A DNA stretch of 64,000 nucleotides from Bacillota bacterium (lineage in GTDB: Bacteria; Bacillota; Sulfobacillia; Sulfobacillales; Sulfobacillaceae), in the NCBI GenBank assembly GCA_021784595.1, contig JAJYHT010000062.1, positions 62,001-126,000 on the forward strand, given 5' to 3'. Position numbers and translations under genes: made by a program. Within the stretch, counting starts at the first letter, position 1. Every line of letters starts with the position of its first letter. The notes under the pieces were generated by a model, which was not told the DNA's origin, did not search any database, and worked only from the letters and a program-made list of their open reading frames with translations. This document shows positions 18,254-26,517 of the stretch, one piece after another.

Positions 18254-18430
18254 ATGCCAACTGTGTTGTGGAGCACCGGACTTACAGCTATCGCCGGACT
18301 GACCTTTGATTTCGGGCATAGCCCGCATTGGTGGCTTCTGGGCCTTTTGCTGGTCGCTCTTTTAGTGCCGCGTAGTATCACCCTGCTGTGGACCCTATGG
18401 CAGGAGAGGCATCCTCACAAAACTGATTAG
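18254..18430 (+). CDS. Small membrane protein, 58 residues
   Basis: ATG 18254 follows AAAGGA at 10 nt and opens a 59-codon frame. The product has one or two hydrophobic segments (HWWLLGLLLVALLVP near residues 24-38) and a charged tail, QERHPHKTD. I do not recognise a family. Its stop overlaps the stop of the convergent small membrane protein gene. It could be an accessory subunit of the OFA carrier just upstream; that is inference from position and size. Confidence 0.5.
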   Translation: MPTVLWSTGLTAIAGLTFDFGHSPHWWLLGLLLVALLVPRSITLLWTLWQERHPHKTD

Positions 18431-18669
18431 CGCCCCAACCCACGGTGTCTAGTACCGGATGCTGTTGAACGGCTAGGCAAGGGGACAACGTTTCCCCGCG
18501 ATAATTTCGCACTAGCCCCTGGATTGGTCATCGTCATCATGAGAGCCATACCGATGATGATAAAAAAGACACTGGCGGCTGCACCTAGTAGCAGAAGGCT
18601 CCAAGTGCTGTGAAGAGGGAATGCCGCTAATATTTGATGGGTCGAAGCCTGAGTAAATGGGGGAATCAT
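18427..18669 (-). CDS. Small membrane protein, 80 residues
   Basis: ATG 18669 has a strong AGGAGG at 9 nt. One clear transmembrane helix (SLLLLGAAASVFFIIIGMALM, residues 24-44, quoted in part) precedes a basic, Ser/Arg-rich tail. No family recognised. It follows the KimA-like gene on the same strand by about 160 bp, beyond a perfect hairpin, so it is more likely an independent gene than part of that transcript. Confidence 0.6.
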   Translation of the reverse strand: MIPPFTQASTHQILAAFPLHSTWSLLLLGAAASVFFIIIGMALMMTMTNPGASAKLSRGNVVPLPSRSTASGTRHRGLGR

Positions 18670-18780
18670 AAGGCATAACCTCCTATCGTGTGTTTAACTC
18701 GCTATTAATCTACGGTTTCGTATGGCAAAGAACAATGTTATGCACTCTATTTCATCATATAGAAATATTAAATATCTAAC

Positions 18781-18820
18781 GCTATACTATGGCAATATTT
18801 ATACCTATCCATAGTATAGC
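18781..18820 (-). terminator. 12-bp perfect hairpin after kimA
   Basis: GCTATACTATGG (18781-18792) and CCATAGTATAGC (18809-18820) form perfect arms with a 16-nt loop. The hairpin starts 8 bp after the permease stop. An AT-rich segment follows on the minus strand, but not a pure T-run. Confidence 0.6.
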
Positions 18821-18827
18821 ATTTTAG

Positions 18828-20672
18828 TTATTTCTTGACAGGAGTGTCAGGTTCTAAGCGGTAAGGGACCATGGCCACGACCACGTTTTTGCGAAATATG
18901 AGTCGCGCTTGCAATCCAATGCCCAGGTGGTTATGGAGAATATTTTGCCATGATTTTGGCACCACAAGTTCGGGGATTAACACGACTAGATGCGGCTTAC
19001 TGACCGTAAGCTCACTAAAATGGTCTACAAAATGCAGCAAAGGGCGCAAAACCGAGCGGTATTGCGATAGCAACACCACTAGTCTTATGTGTGGACTCGG
19101 ATTCCATTGCTTCCAGCGGGCATGGATTTTAGCTTCTTGTTCTGCATTGAATGCGACACTGACCGCAATCACCTGGTCGGACATGGACAACGCGTATGAC
19201 ATGGTGGCTATGGTCATGCGGTTGATGCTGGCCACTGGCACAATGACTGTTAATGTCGATGGTATTGGTTTAACGTCCAACTCGGTCAACCGGAGTTGAT
19301 TGGCGACCGAGATATAGTGCGCGCGCACTCGGTGAAATGCGAACATCAGTGCCGGAATGGCCAAGACAACAATCCAAGCCCCTTCGGTAAATTTAGTCAC
19401 GATGGCCACCACCACGACGGTAGCGGTCAGAAAAGCCCCCACAACCCCAATGATAACGGTCGAAACGCGACCCTTGGTCAGATCCTTTTCATTCAAGCGT
19501 TTTTTCACTAAACTCACCATGGCGATGGTAAAGCTCATGTACACACCAATCGCATAAAGCGGAATCAAACTTTCAGTATTGCCACGAAAAATCACAATAA
19601 GCAAAGCTGAAATAGATCCCAAAACAATGATGCCATTTTGATAAACCAACCGGTCGCCACGTGCAACGAACATCCGGGGCATCCACTGGTCCCGCGCCAT
19701 GAGGCTGGCTAGTTGAGGGAAGCCCGCAAAGCTGGTGTTGGCAGCGATGGATAAGATGCTCATGGTGACGAATGACAGCAAATAGAAGTATATGCCTTTG
19801 CCAAACACATGATACGCTAATTGCTGCAAGACCGTGACGTGGCCATTCGGGATGATATGAAAACGATAAGCAATAACCGAGGTTCCCACGAACATCGTTC
19901 CTAAAAAGATGCCCAGCAACAGCAACGCCATGCGAGCACGGCGCGGAGCTGGTTCTTTGAAAAGAGGAACTCCATTGGAAATGGCTTCTACCCCGGTAAG
20001 CGCTGAAGATCCCGAACTAAACGCTCGGAGAACCAATAACAGCGTCACCGCGCTTGGAAGAGTCGGAGAGACATAATCTCTTAGAGCCGGAGCGTGATGT
20101 GCGGGCACAAATAGCCCAACGGCCACCATTATTAAGATCATGAGGATAAAGAGGTATACCGGCCCCGCGAATAATTGAGCTGATTCTCGTACGCCTCTGA
20201 GGTTGATCACGGTCAAAACTAACACGATAAGCACGCATATTGCCACATTTAATGGGGCAAGGCTGGGAAAGGCGGAGATAAGGGCGGCCACGCCGGCAGT
20301 CACACTGACCGATACGGTAAGGGTATAATCCACAAGAAGTGCCGCGCCTGCCAATAGACTGGGGAAATTGCCCAACGTATCACGGCCGATAACATAAGCG
20401 CCACCACCATTGGGATAAGCGGCGACAATTTGGCGATAGCTCAACACCAAGAACACGAGCAGTAAGGCAATTACTCCGGAAATGGGCAGGGAGTACCATA
20501 ATGCCCCAATACCTGCAGTCGCTAGGACTACTAAAATGGCTTCTGTTCCATAGGCGACCGATGACAAGGCATCTGGCGCAAGGATGGAAAGCCCTTGCCA
20601 AAGCCCGAGTTTAGCCGATTCACTGTCTCGTGTTTTCATGGGTCGGCCAAAAATCAGGGACTTCCAATCCAT
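18828..20672 (-). CDS. kimA: KimA-type high-affinity potassium/proton symporter (APC superfamily)
   Basis: 614 residues, close in layout and length to B. subtilis KimA (YdaO, 607 aa). Shared stretches: FGRPMK at the N-terminus, ILAPDALSSVAYG (residues 31-43), LSYRQIVAAYPNGGGAYV (78-95), RAFSSGSSALTGVEAISN and MARDQWMPRMFVARGDRL. About 12 helices are followed by a cytosolic domain of about 150 residues, the region that binds c-di-AMP in KimA. It imports potassium. The upstream gap is too short for a ydaO riboswitch; a TTGGGT/TATACT promoter is visible instead. Confidence 0.88.
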   Translation of the reverse strand: MDWKSLIFGRPMKTRDSESAKLGLWQGLSILAPDALSSVAYGTEAILVVLATAGIGALWYSLPISGVIALLLVFLVLSYRQIVAAYPNGGGAYVIGRDTLGNFPSLLAGAALLVDYTLTVSVSVTAGVAALISAFPSLAPLNVAICVLIVLVLTVINLRGVRESAQLFAGPVYLFILMILIMVAVGLFVPAHHAPALRDYVSPTLPSAVTLLLVLRAFSSGSSALTGVEAISNGVPLFKEPAPRRARMALLLLGIFLGTMFVGTSVIAYRFHIIPNGHVTVLQQLAYHVFGKGIYFYLLSFVTMSILSIAANTSFAGFPQLASLMARDQWMPRMFVARGDRLVYQNGIIVLGSISALLIVIFRGNTESLIPLYAIGVYMSFTIAMVSLVKKRLNEKDLTKGRVSTVIIGVVGAFLTATVVVVAIVTKFTEGAWIVVLAIPALMFAFHRVRAHYISVANQLRLTELDVKPIPSTLTVIVPVASINRMTIATMSYALSMSDQVIAVSVAFNAEQEAKIHARWKQWNPSPHIRLVVLLSQYRSVLRPLLHFVDHFSELTVSKPHLVVLIPELVVPKSWQNILHNHLGIGLQARLIFRKNVVVAMVPYRLEPDTPVKK

Positions 20673-20695
20673 AAAGCACCTCCATGCACTGTGCT

Positions 20696-20724
20696 AGTAT
20701 AGCAAACGAAGACCTTGAACCCAA
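20696..20724 (-). promoter_or_regulatory. Promoter of kimA
   Basis: On the minus strand TTGGGT (20724-20719) and TATACT (20701-20696) are 17 bp apart, with GGAGGT upstream of the ATG. The -35 lies in the loop of the flavin reductase terminator hairpin. Confidence 0.5.
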
Positions 20725-20734
20725 GCTCAAGGTC
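20711..20734 (-). terminator. Terminator of flavin reductase gene
   Basis: GACCTTGA and TCAAGGTC form an 8-bp perfect stem with an 8-nt loop, about 20 bp after the flavin reductase stop. The T-tract is weak (TTCGTTTG). Confidence 0.5.
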
Positions 20735-20751
20735 CTCCTTTGGGTGTTTTA

Positions 20752-21234
20752 TTAACCGCCGTAAAACCATCCGGTTTCGCGCATCACCAGGGGGATGGCG
20801 GCTTTGTCTCGAACTCCAGCGTCCACAACTTCAGCAATGTAGACGGTATGGTCGCCGATGCTGATGGCTTGCCTTACTTCAACCTCAAACCATCCTGGAG
20901 TTTCCTTCAATATTGGCGCTCCGGTAGTGGGACCTGGGTCGGTGGCGTGGCCGCTAAGCAATAGGCCGTCATAGGTGCTGGGTCTAAAAAAGTCTTGTGC
21001 TAAGGCTTTTTGAGACTGATCTAAAATACTTACGGCAAATTGCCCTCTATGTTGAATAACAGTGTGAAGGTGACTGTCGGCTTTAATTCCCACCATTACC
21101 AACGGCGGCGTGAAAGAAGCTTGGGACAGCCAGTTAATAGTTCCAGCGGCAACCTCGTTGTTTTCTTTAGCGGTTACTATGTACAGCCCATAATTAATCA
21201 TCCGCAAACTGTGCTTTTTGCCTTCAGCGTCCAC
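20752..21234 (-). CDS. Flavin reductase-like FMN-binding protein
   Basis: 160 residues with the flavin reductase domain core: YGLYIVTAKENNEVAAGTINW, FTPPLVMVGIK and the C-terminal GDHTVYIAEVVDA. The family supplies reduced FMN to monooxygenases or serves as a small flavin oxidoreductase. GTG 21234 follows AGGAGG at 8 nt; an upstream ATG at 21252 would put that site inside the gene. It ends at a hairpin before kimA and has no partner monooxygenase beside it. Confidence 0.82.
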   Translation of the reverse strand: MDAEGKKHSLRMINYGLYIVTAKENNEVAAGTINWLSQASFTPPLVMVGIKADSHLHTVIQHRGQFAVSILDQSQKALAQDFFRPSTYDGLLLSGHATDPGPTTGAPILKETPGWFEVEVRQAISIGDHTVYIAEVVDAGVRDKAAIPLVMRETGWFYGG

Positions 21235-22093
21235 AAATAGACCTCCTATCATTGGTGTTTCCTGTTAATTGTGTCCTTTCTCACCTGTCATATCACAATT
21301 GACCATGCAATGCTATGTCTAGAGCGTGGAATTTGCGGGAATGCATGATGGCTCCAATGGTCCGCTTTCGGCTGGGGCCAATTTCTGCATGAAAAAGCGT
21401 GCAAACATTCTACGTCGCGGTCCAATAGTGGATGAAAGCAAATTTCGATGCATCTGGGGGCGTTAAATTTCGTTATCCTGAGACGCATTGTCCGCAAACT
21501 TCCTTAAATGGCCAGTATAGCGCACGTGAGGGGATTGCTCGTAAGAATCCCCTGGTCTTTTAGGCGTAAGGAGGGGCAACGGTATAATGATTTGGGTGCC
21601 TCATCAAAACAAAATGGCACAATGGGAAGACGACGATCCACGGACTCAATGGAAATATGAACGGCTTGCACCGTCACAATCCCCTTGGCGTTAAGAATTT
21701 GGCGATATTCCTCTGGATAATGGGGATGACTTTCGTCCCCCAATAGGCTCGGTACTCGTTCGGGTACCGTTCTGGTCTGCGATTGTGCACTGCATAAATT
21801 TTTTCAGGGCCTGCAACGGCCACGTGGTGATCACATTCTCCATCGGCTGGAAACGGCGCACTTTGATAGTTGGCGTTGGCATCGGTGCTACGCCATGTCA
21901 CCGGTTTTTGTACAGCCAACATAGGCATTAACACCCGAGTCGCGGCTATTAATGAAGGGTGACATATTTTTCTGTGAGCGGTTTTTCCAATACCCGGCCC
22001 CCTGATCCGTAGGCGCCAAAAAATCCCTACTGCAAGTGGGGATTTTTTGGCGCCTACCGGTCAACTATAATTCGCGATGTCTGCCAGTTACGC
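21235..22093. other. Long intergenic stretch, possibly with decayed coding sequence
   Basis: About 860 bp. On the minus strand short frames (21674-21934 and 21504-21743) abut in different phases: one with TWRSTDANANYQSAPFPADG, one with GIVTVQAVHISIESVDRRLP. They could be parts of one decayed gene, but neither has a Shine-Dalgarno and no family is recognisable. The right end carries the strong palindromic terminator at 22009-22057. Confidence 0.35.
22009..22057. terminator. 19-bp perfect bidirectional terminator
   Basis: Left arm 22009-22027 and right arm 22039-22057 are perfect reverse complements with an 11-nt loop. The arms contain A6 and T6 tracts, so both transcripts would end in GC-stem plus U-run. 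It follows the DUF2892 gene on the minus strand. Confidence 0.9.
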
Positions 22094-22297
22094 TCATTTT
22101 TTAATGGGGCAAGTGCGTATGCCGACGAGGCGATAAAGTGCACAAAATCCGGTAACTGCGGTAATCAACGCAACAGCGGCAACAATGCCGAAGATCCATT
22201 CGCCAGCAGTTCCTCCGACGCGATTAAAGGCCAAAATGGCGAGCACAACAGCAATTAGTCCTCGGATGATGCGGTCCCAGTTTCCTTCGTTAACCAT
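22094..22297 (-). CDS. DUF2892 (YgaP-like transmembrane) protein
   Basis: 67 residues with the DUF2892 pattern: N-terminal NEGNWDRIIRGLIAVVL, two helices, and the terminal GFCALYRLVGIRTCP where both cysteines are conserved in the family. In YgaP this module is fused to a rhodanese; here it stands alone. GGAGGG precedes the ATG. The gene diverges from a TrmB regulator, which may control it. Confidence 0.88.
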   Translation of the reverse strand: MVNEGNWDRIIRGLIAVVLAILAFNRVGGTAGEWIFGIVAAVALITAVTGFCALYRLVGIRTCPIKK

Positions 22298-22318
22298 GAC
22301 ATATTCCCTCCTGTTAAT

Positions 22319-22342
22319 TAGTAGTTGTCGTAGAGACTACTA
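22319..22342. promoter_or_regulatory. Inverted repeat between DUF2892 and trmB-like genes
   Basis: TAGTAGT (22319-22325) and ACTACTA (22336-22342) flank 10 bp in the divergent promoter region. Arm length and spacing suit a dimeric regulator; the adjacent TrmB-type protein is the obvious candidate, by position only. Confidence 0.35.
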
Positions 22343-22426
22343 TTACAAAATCAACATACTGCTTCATGTGCGCGATGTCAATAGAAGGATACAATAAGAG
22401 TAGAAAAAATTTGGAGGGAACTTCTA

Positions 22427-23164
22427 GTGAAAGTGATTGAAGAACTGCAACGCTTTGGATTTACACTCGTTGAAGCTAAAGTGTATGCCGCATTGGCTAG
22501 TACCGGGAAAACGATGACAGGTTATCAAATTGCCAAAGAGGCAGCCATTCCCAGAGCTAACGTCTATCCTGCGCTACAACGCTTGGTGACTCGGGGCGCT
22601 GTATTCGAACAGCAGCAATTGGATGCCACCCAGTATTTAGCTGCACCGTTTGCGACGCTGGCACAATCGTATATTCAAACGCTCAACCAAAGCGCCAATC
22701 ACATAGTTGACCTCTTGGACAAAACGGCTGATCCTTCCAAACTCCGGCGCGCGACAGGTATTGATGCGGTGATGACGCACGGTCTAGACTTGATAGAACG
22801 AGCGGAGCATACGTTGGATGTTGGGTCGTCGGTCGGTTTGGTGACACGGTTTGCAGATGCGTTGGAACGCGCCAAAACTCGGGGAGTCGAACAACGTTAT
22901 CTTTGTTTTGATAACTGCCCGGGACCTGGGTGTGGTCTTTGTGCATCGCCCCTGCGGCTCAATCTGGAGGATTTTCGGTCGACGGGCTGGCTGGTTATGA
23001 TCCGCGACCACACAGAGAGTTTTATCGTGACGGGATACCCAGATCGAACGGAAGTCGTTATCACCACCATGGCCCCTATTACCTATAGTTTAGGAATTCT
23101 CATTAATCTTCGCCAGTTGATAACAGAACCCCAAGGTTTTCCTTTCGAAACGCCGAATCGGTAG
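22427..23164 (+). CDS. TrmB-family transcriptional regulator
   Basis: 245 residues. The N-terminal winged helix (FGFTLVEAKVYAALASTGK...AIPRANVYPALQRLVTRG, residues 10-60) is the TrmB signature, followed by a coiled linker and a C-terminal sensor region. The latter contains a cysteine group, CFDNCPGPGCGLC (about residues 161-173), that could bind a metal or sense redox state. GTG 22427 follows GGAGGG. It diverges from the DUF2892 gene and precedes a CBS-ACT gene by 55 bp. Confidence 0.85.
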   Translation: MKVIEELQRFGFTLVEAKVYAALASTGKTMTGYQIAKEAAIPRANVYPALQRLVTRGAVFEQQQLDATQYLAAPFATLAQSYIQTLNQSANHIVDLLDKTADPSKLRRATGIDAVMTHGLDLIERAEHTLDVGSSVGLVTRFADALERAKTRGVEQRYLCFDNCPGPGCGLCASPLRLNLEDFRSTGWLVMIRDHTESFIVTGYPDRTEVVITTMAPITYSLGILINLRQLITEPQGFPFETPNR

Positions 23165-23219
23165 CAGGAATTTCTCTGTGCAACGCGAACTTCTGATGGG
23201 AGACCAAAGGGGGAATACG

Positions 23220-23855
23220 ATGTTTGTTGAGGCGATAATGAACCCATTTTCGGGAATTGAGGATAGTCGGCCCGTATCAGAGGCATTAGAACGGTTCAAA
23301 GAACATCCCGCACTTATGGTCACCACACCCTCTCATCAACTAGTTGGCATTGTCGCTCGGGTTCATTTGTTGGAAGCATTTGCCGATTACTGGATCGGAC
23401 ATGGACCGGAGTCTGAAGACATCTTAAAAACACCTATTGGGAATTTTGCTCACCAGGCCAGGCAAATAAAAGCAGGAACGCCGGTTGAGGATGCGGTCAA
23501 CTTGCTATACCAGGGCGAGAAGGCTGTCGTGGTGACAGACCGCCAGGGGAAACCCGCGGGCATTATCTCATGGCAGGAAGTGAATAACTATCTAAGAGAG
23601 ATCACAGGCTTCAACGATAAGTCCTCGGTCCGATTTTCTCTGGCGTTGACCGATGCACCGGGTCAGTTGGCGCGTGTGGCGGATGTTGTAGGACGCGCAG
23701 GCGCCAATATTACCGCCATTACCTTGTCGGATCCGAAAACTTTGAATTGGGTCCACTTGGTTTTGCGAGTAGATCGCGAGCACGCCGTTATTGCCCGGCA
23801 TGCCTTAGAACGACACGGAATTCAAATTTTGTCGGAGCACTATTCTGCCGAGTAA
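23220..23855 (+). CDS. CBS-pair plus ACT domain protein (AcuB-like)
   Basis: 211 residues: two CBS repeats (about 3-55 and 70-122, starting FVEAIMNP) and a C-terminal ACT domain (about 137-203, with FSLALTDAPGQLARVADVVGRAGANI). CBS pairs bind adenine nucleotides and ACT domains bind amino acids, so it is probably a ligand-responsive regulator, like AcuB. ATG 23220 follows AAAGGGGG; an upstream in-frame GTG at 23178 has no ribosome site. The target is unknown. Confidence 0.8.
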   Translation: MFVEAIMNPFSGIEDSRPVSEALERFKEHPALMVTTPSHQLVGIVARVHLLEAFADYWIGHGPESEDILKTPIGNFAHQARQIKAGTPVEDAVNLLYQGEKAVVVTDRQGKPAGIISWQEVNNYLREITGFNDKSSVRFSLALTDAPGQLARVADVVGRAGANITAITLSDPKTLNWVHLVLRVDREHAVIARHALERHGIQILSEHYSAE

Positions 23856-23883
23856 AATGCTTTAGGCATGGCTAGCTTTACGT

Positions 23884-23906
23884 GCCAGGGGCTTATTTGC
23901 CCTGGC
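23884..23906 (+). terminator. Hairpin after CBS-ACT gene
   Basis: GCCAGGG and CCCTGGC form a 7-bp perfect stem with a 9-nt loop 29 bp after the stop. No strong T-run follows, so it is a weak candidate. The rest of the 388-bp gap to the Pit gene shows nothing until the Pho box. Confidence 0.4.
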
Positions 23907-24182
23907 TTCGTGGTGCAGTCCCAATAGGTGACTTCAAGGGTACCGGAAGGTTCGAGAGGCAGGGAAATCGGCCGGGTTGAATATGAGCTTTAAGGGGTGG
24001 TGGATTTGAATTTGGAGTTCCCAGGCACTTTAATGGAAACGTTGATGTTTGTGGACGGGAGTCTCGTTCAGTAAATTTTGCGAAGTATGCCGATGATAGT
24101 TCAGGGTGGCCTACCTTAATAGAGTTATTCTCCAATTGCTCTCTGCGGATATTGGATCACAGGGAGATCCTCATGCCAAAAG

Positions 24183-24221
24183 TGTTAAGAATGTGTTAAG
24201 ATCATGTTAAGATTATGTTAT
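24183..24221 (+). promoter_or_regulatory. Pho box: four TGTTAA units at 11-bp spacing
   Basis: TGTTAA begins at 24183, 24194 and 24205, with TGTTAT at 24216: an exact 11-bp period. On the opposite strand this reads TTAACA-N5 repeated, the form of the PhoP box known from Bacillus (TT[ATC]ACA direct repeats with about 5-bp spacers). It lies 22 bp before the start of the Pit-type phosphate transporter gene, the expected target. Confidence 0.85.
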
Positions 24222-24242
24222 CAAGAGGCTTGGTGATGACTG

Positions 24243-25223
24243 TTGGGTATTGACATAGCAATATTTGCGGGCATAGCAGGATTTGCAGTCATCTCGGGCT
24301 TTAATGACGGCGGTAATCTCATTGCAACGTTTTTGGCGTCGGGGACACTGACAGGACGCGTTGTTGTGCCATTGCTCTTAGGCGGGATCGGATTAGGTCC
24401 TGTTATTTTTGGAACGGCTGTGTCGCATACCATCGCCTTGGAGGTAGTGAACTTTCAGGCGGCTGGACGCCAGGTGATGCTGGTGGCATTGTTAGCAGCA
24501 TTGGGTACATTACTGCTAACCTGGCGCTTGCGAATTCCTACTAGCACGACCATAGCGCTGGGTGGCGGGATGGTGGGCGCGGCAATTTTAAGCGGGAAAA
24601 GCCAACTGATTCATTGGAGTGGGGTGGCTAAGCTAGGGATTGGCTTAGTGGGCTCGGTAGTGATTGGTTTTTTTGCGGCTTGGATTTTAACTACTTTACT
24701 TTGGGCCTTGTTGGCAAAGATGCCGGTGCATGACATCAAGCGTCTTAGCTTAGGGCAATATCTCACGGTGTTTTGGCAAGGACTGGCTTATGGAGCTAAT
24801 GACCAAGAGAAGGCCATCGGACTGATGACAATATTAGTTATGCTGCTGGACCATTCGACGGTTTATCACGTGACATGGGTCGCCATTGTATTGCCGCTCG
24901 GTTTTTGGGCCATTGGATTAGTGGTGGGCGGGTGGAGAATTGCTCGCACGGTGGGGTCCCATATTTTTCGATTGCGCCCGATGAACGCATTGAGTACACA
25001 AGCAGCTGCGGCGATTACAGTTAGTTTCGCGGCATGGTTTGGGTTTCCGGTTAGCACCACCCAAACTACTGACGGTTGTCTATTTGGCATGGGGGCCTCA
25101 TTGGACCCGTTGCATGTGCGTTGGCCCATGGTGCGAAAAATTGTGGTGGTGTGGTTGCTGACAATGCCGATTGCGATGATTATTGGCGGCACGGGGATGG
25201 CTGTCGTATCGGCACTGCGTTGA
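24243..25223 (+). CDS. pit: PiT-family inorganic phosphate transporter
   Basis: 326 residues with about nine helices and both halves of the PiT repeat: GFNDGGNLIATFLASGTL near the N-terminus (canonical GANDVANA-type) and the second half with AYGANDQEKAIGLMTILV. TSTTIALGGGMVG and GFPVSTTQTT are also conserved. It is a low-affinity proton/phosphate or metal-phosphate symporter. The start is TTG 24243, the first possible codon after an in-frame TGA, with GGTGA close upstream. A Pho box precedes it and a DUF47 partner follows. Confidence 0.88.
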   Translation: MGIDIAIFAGIAGFAVISGFNDGGNLIATFLASGTLTGRVVVPLLLGGIGLGPVIFGTAVSHTIALEVVNFQAAGRQVMLVALLAALGTLLLTWRLRIPTSTTIALGGGMVGAAILSGKSQLIHWSGVAKLGIGLVGSVVIGFFAAWILTTLLWALLAKMPVHDIKRLSLGQYLTVFWQGLAYGANDQEKAIGLMTILVMLLDHSTVYHVTWVAIVLPLGFWAIGLVVGGWRIARTVGSHIFRLRPMNALSTQAAAAITVSFAAWFGFPVSTTQTTDGCLFGMGASLDPLHVRWPMVRKIVVVWLLTMPIAMIIGGTGMAVVSALR

Positions 25224-25280
25224 GGGTTTAGTTTAATCCGATCGCGGGGCAAAATTTTTCGCTAGGAGAGGACGATTTAG

Positions 25281-25910
25281 ATGAGTTGGAAAGACATATT
25301 TGTACCTACCCAGCAGGCTTTTTATGAGTTGTTATCCGCGCATATTGCTATTGCGCGCGAAATTACTGATGTCTTAAAAAATTACGTTATGACACAAGAT
25401 GAGGCTGAGCGCGAGGCGTTAGCTGCCAAAGCCTCTGACTTGGAGCACGACGGCGACCGGCGCCGCAAGGCGCTCATGGAAAGACTAGAAAAAACATTTG
25501 TGACGCCCATGGATCGAGAAGATTTGAATGACCTGTCGCGAGCCATAGACGACATTATTGATTACAATGAAAATACGATTAAAGAAATAGCCATATACCG
25601 AATTGCGATTGATGATGCTATCCGGGATATGGTCGCCACCATGCAGACGGCCGTTGGCCACTTAACCCAGGCCATTGGCTATTTAAGCAACGACCCAGGG
25701 CGAGCTAACCAAGAGGCCTTGAGCACAAAAGCGATGGAAAACAAGATGGAAGGTATTTATCGACGTGCAATTGCCAATTTGACCGACGAACCAGACATCC
25801 ATTATATAATCAAGGTGCGTGAAGTATACCGCCATCTGAGCAATGCAGCGGACCGTGCCGATGAGGCAGCGAATGTGATTAACAGCATTATCGTCAAACA
25901 AAGCCACTAG
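25281..25910 (+). CDS. DUF47 family, PhoU-like Pit accessory protein (YkaA-like)
   Basis: 209 residues, all-helical, with the DUF47 pattern: DLEHDGDRRRKALMERLEKTFVTPMDREDLNDLSRAIDDIID (residues 53-94; key parts EHDGD and DREDL). PhoU-like helical bundles with acidic metal-binding E/D repeats regulate Pit transporters and are usually encoded next to them, as here (57 bp downstream). AGGAGAGG precedes ATG 25281. Probably controls phosphate uptake through the upstream transporter. Confidence 0.9.
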   Translation: MSWKDIFVPTQQAFYELLSAHIAIAREITDVLKNYVMTQDEAEREALAAKASDLEHDGDRRRKALMERLEKTFVTPMDREDLNDLSRAIDDIIDYNENTIKEIAIYRIAIDDAIRDMVATMQTAVGHLTQAIGYLSNDPGRANQEALSTKAMENKMEGIYRRAIANLTDEPDIHYIIKVREVYRHLSNAADRADEAANVINSIIVKQSH

Positions 25911-26517
25911 ATGCTCACTCGCTTTTTGTTGATCATCCGAGGCTAGGTTTCATGAGGCCAATCCCAATCGGGTTATGAACAGCAGAAGTCGAACAAGTAG
26001 TTTATTTTCAACGGAGCCTTCTTGTCGTTGCAAGAATAGCACATCTGCGCCACGCGTCCTGCCGTGCCCGTGGAACCGGAAATCACATTTAAAGTAAGCC
26101 CGAGCGATTTAAAAGCCCAGGTCCAGCGCTGGCTGGCACAAGACTTTTGCCGTTCGATGTCGTATGGCGGCTCTCCACCCGATATCCGCGCCTAGTCGAC
26201 GTTTTGTTGGCTGATTCAAGTCGGCGAACCTGCCCGGGGCCCCGACGGAGCGAAATCGTAACGCCGAAATCCACCCAGCACTGCTTCCCGTCCGAAAGCA
26301 TGCCTTACGGTCGCAACTCCGCACCGTCGACGCCGTGATCCCCACAGTAAAACCCTAGATTCACCCACAATCAGCGGCCAAGTCCATGGGAAAAGCCATT
26401 TATTCTCTTCAAAGCATATTGCTGTATACTGAGAAAAGCAGTATAGTGATATTGAAGTAATCGGGACACACTATTGGGGCGGCAGGCAGTTTGACTAAAT
26501 ATTAGGAGGGAAAAGTT
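25911..26517. other. Intergenic stretch with a possible decayed ORF
   Basis: About 600 bp. A 43-residue plus-strand frame from GTG 26064 to TAG 26193-26195 reads PVEPEITFKVSPSDLKAQVQ and resembles a broken protein, possibly a transposase N-terminus, but no family is certain. The next 150 bp are GC-rich and coding-like in no single frame. The right end holds the repeats listed at 26407-26457. Confidence 0.35.
26407..26457 (+). promoter_or_regulatory. Nested repeats upstream of class II aldolase operon
   Basis: Direct repeats GCTGTATACTG (26421-26431) and GCAGTATAGTG (26438-26448) have 17-bp spacing and are bracketed by the inverted pair CTTCAA (26407) and TTGAAG (26452). The block is about 60 bp upstream of the ATG at 26518, a usual operator/promoter position. 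Confidence 0.4.

Noticed and set aside
20673-20750. ydaO-type riboswitch before kimA
   Set aside because: The gap is too short and no conserved elements are visible.
21504-21934. Two overlapping minus-strand ORFs as genes
   Set aside because: No Shine-Dalgarno, different frames, no recognisable domain; kept only as possible decayed sequence.
24183-24221. The 11-bp repeats as a CRISPR-like or iteron array
   Set aside because: Units are too short for CRISPR and there is no origin-type context; the fit to a Pho box is much better.
26089-26345. Minus-strand ORFs in the gap before the aldolase
   Set aside because: No ribosome site, arginine-rich shadow-like composition, no domain.
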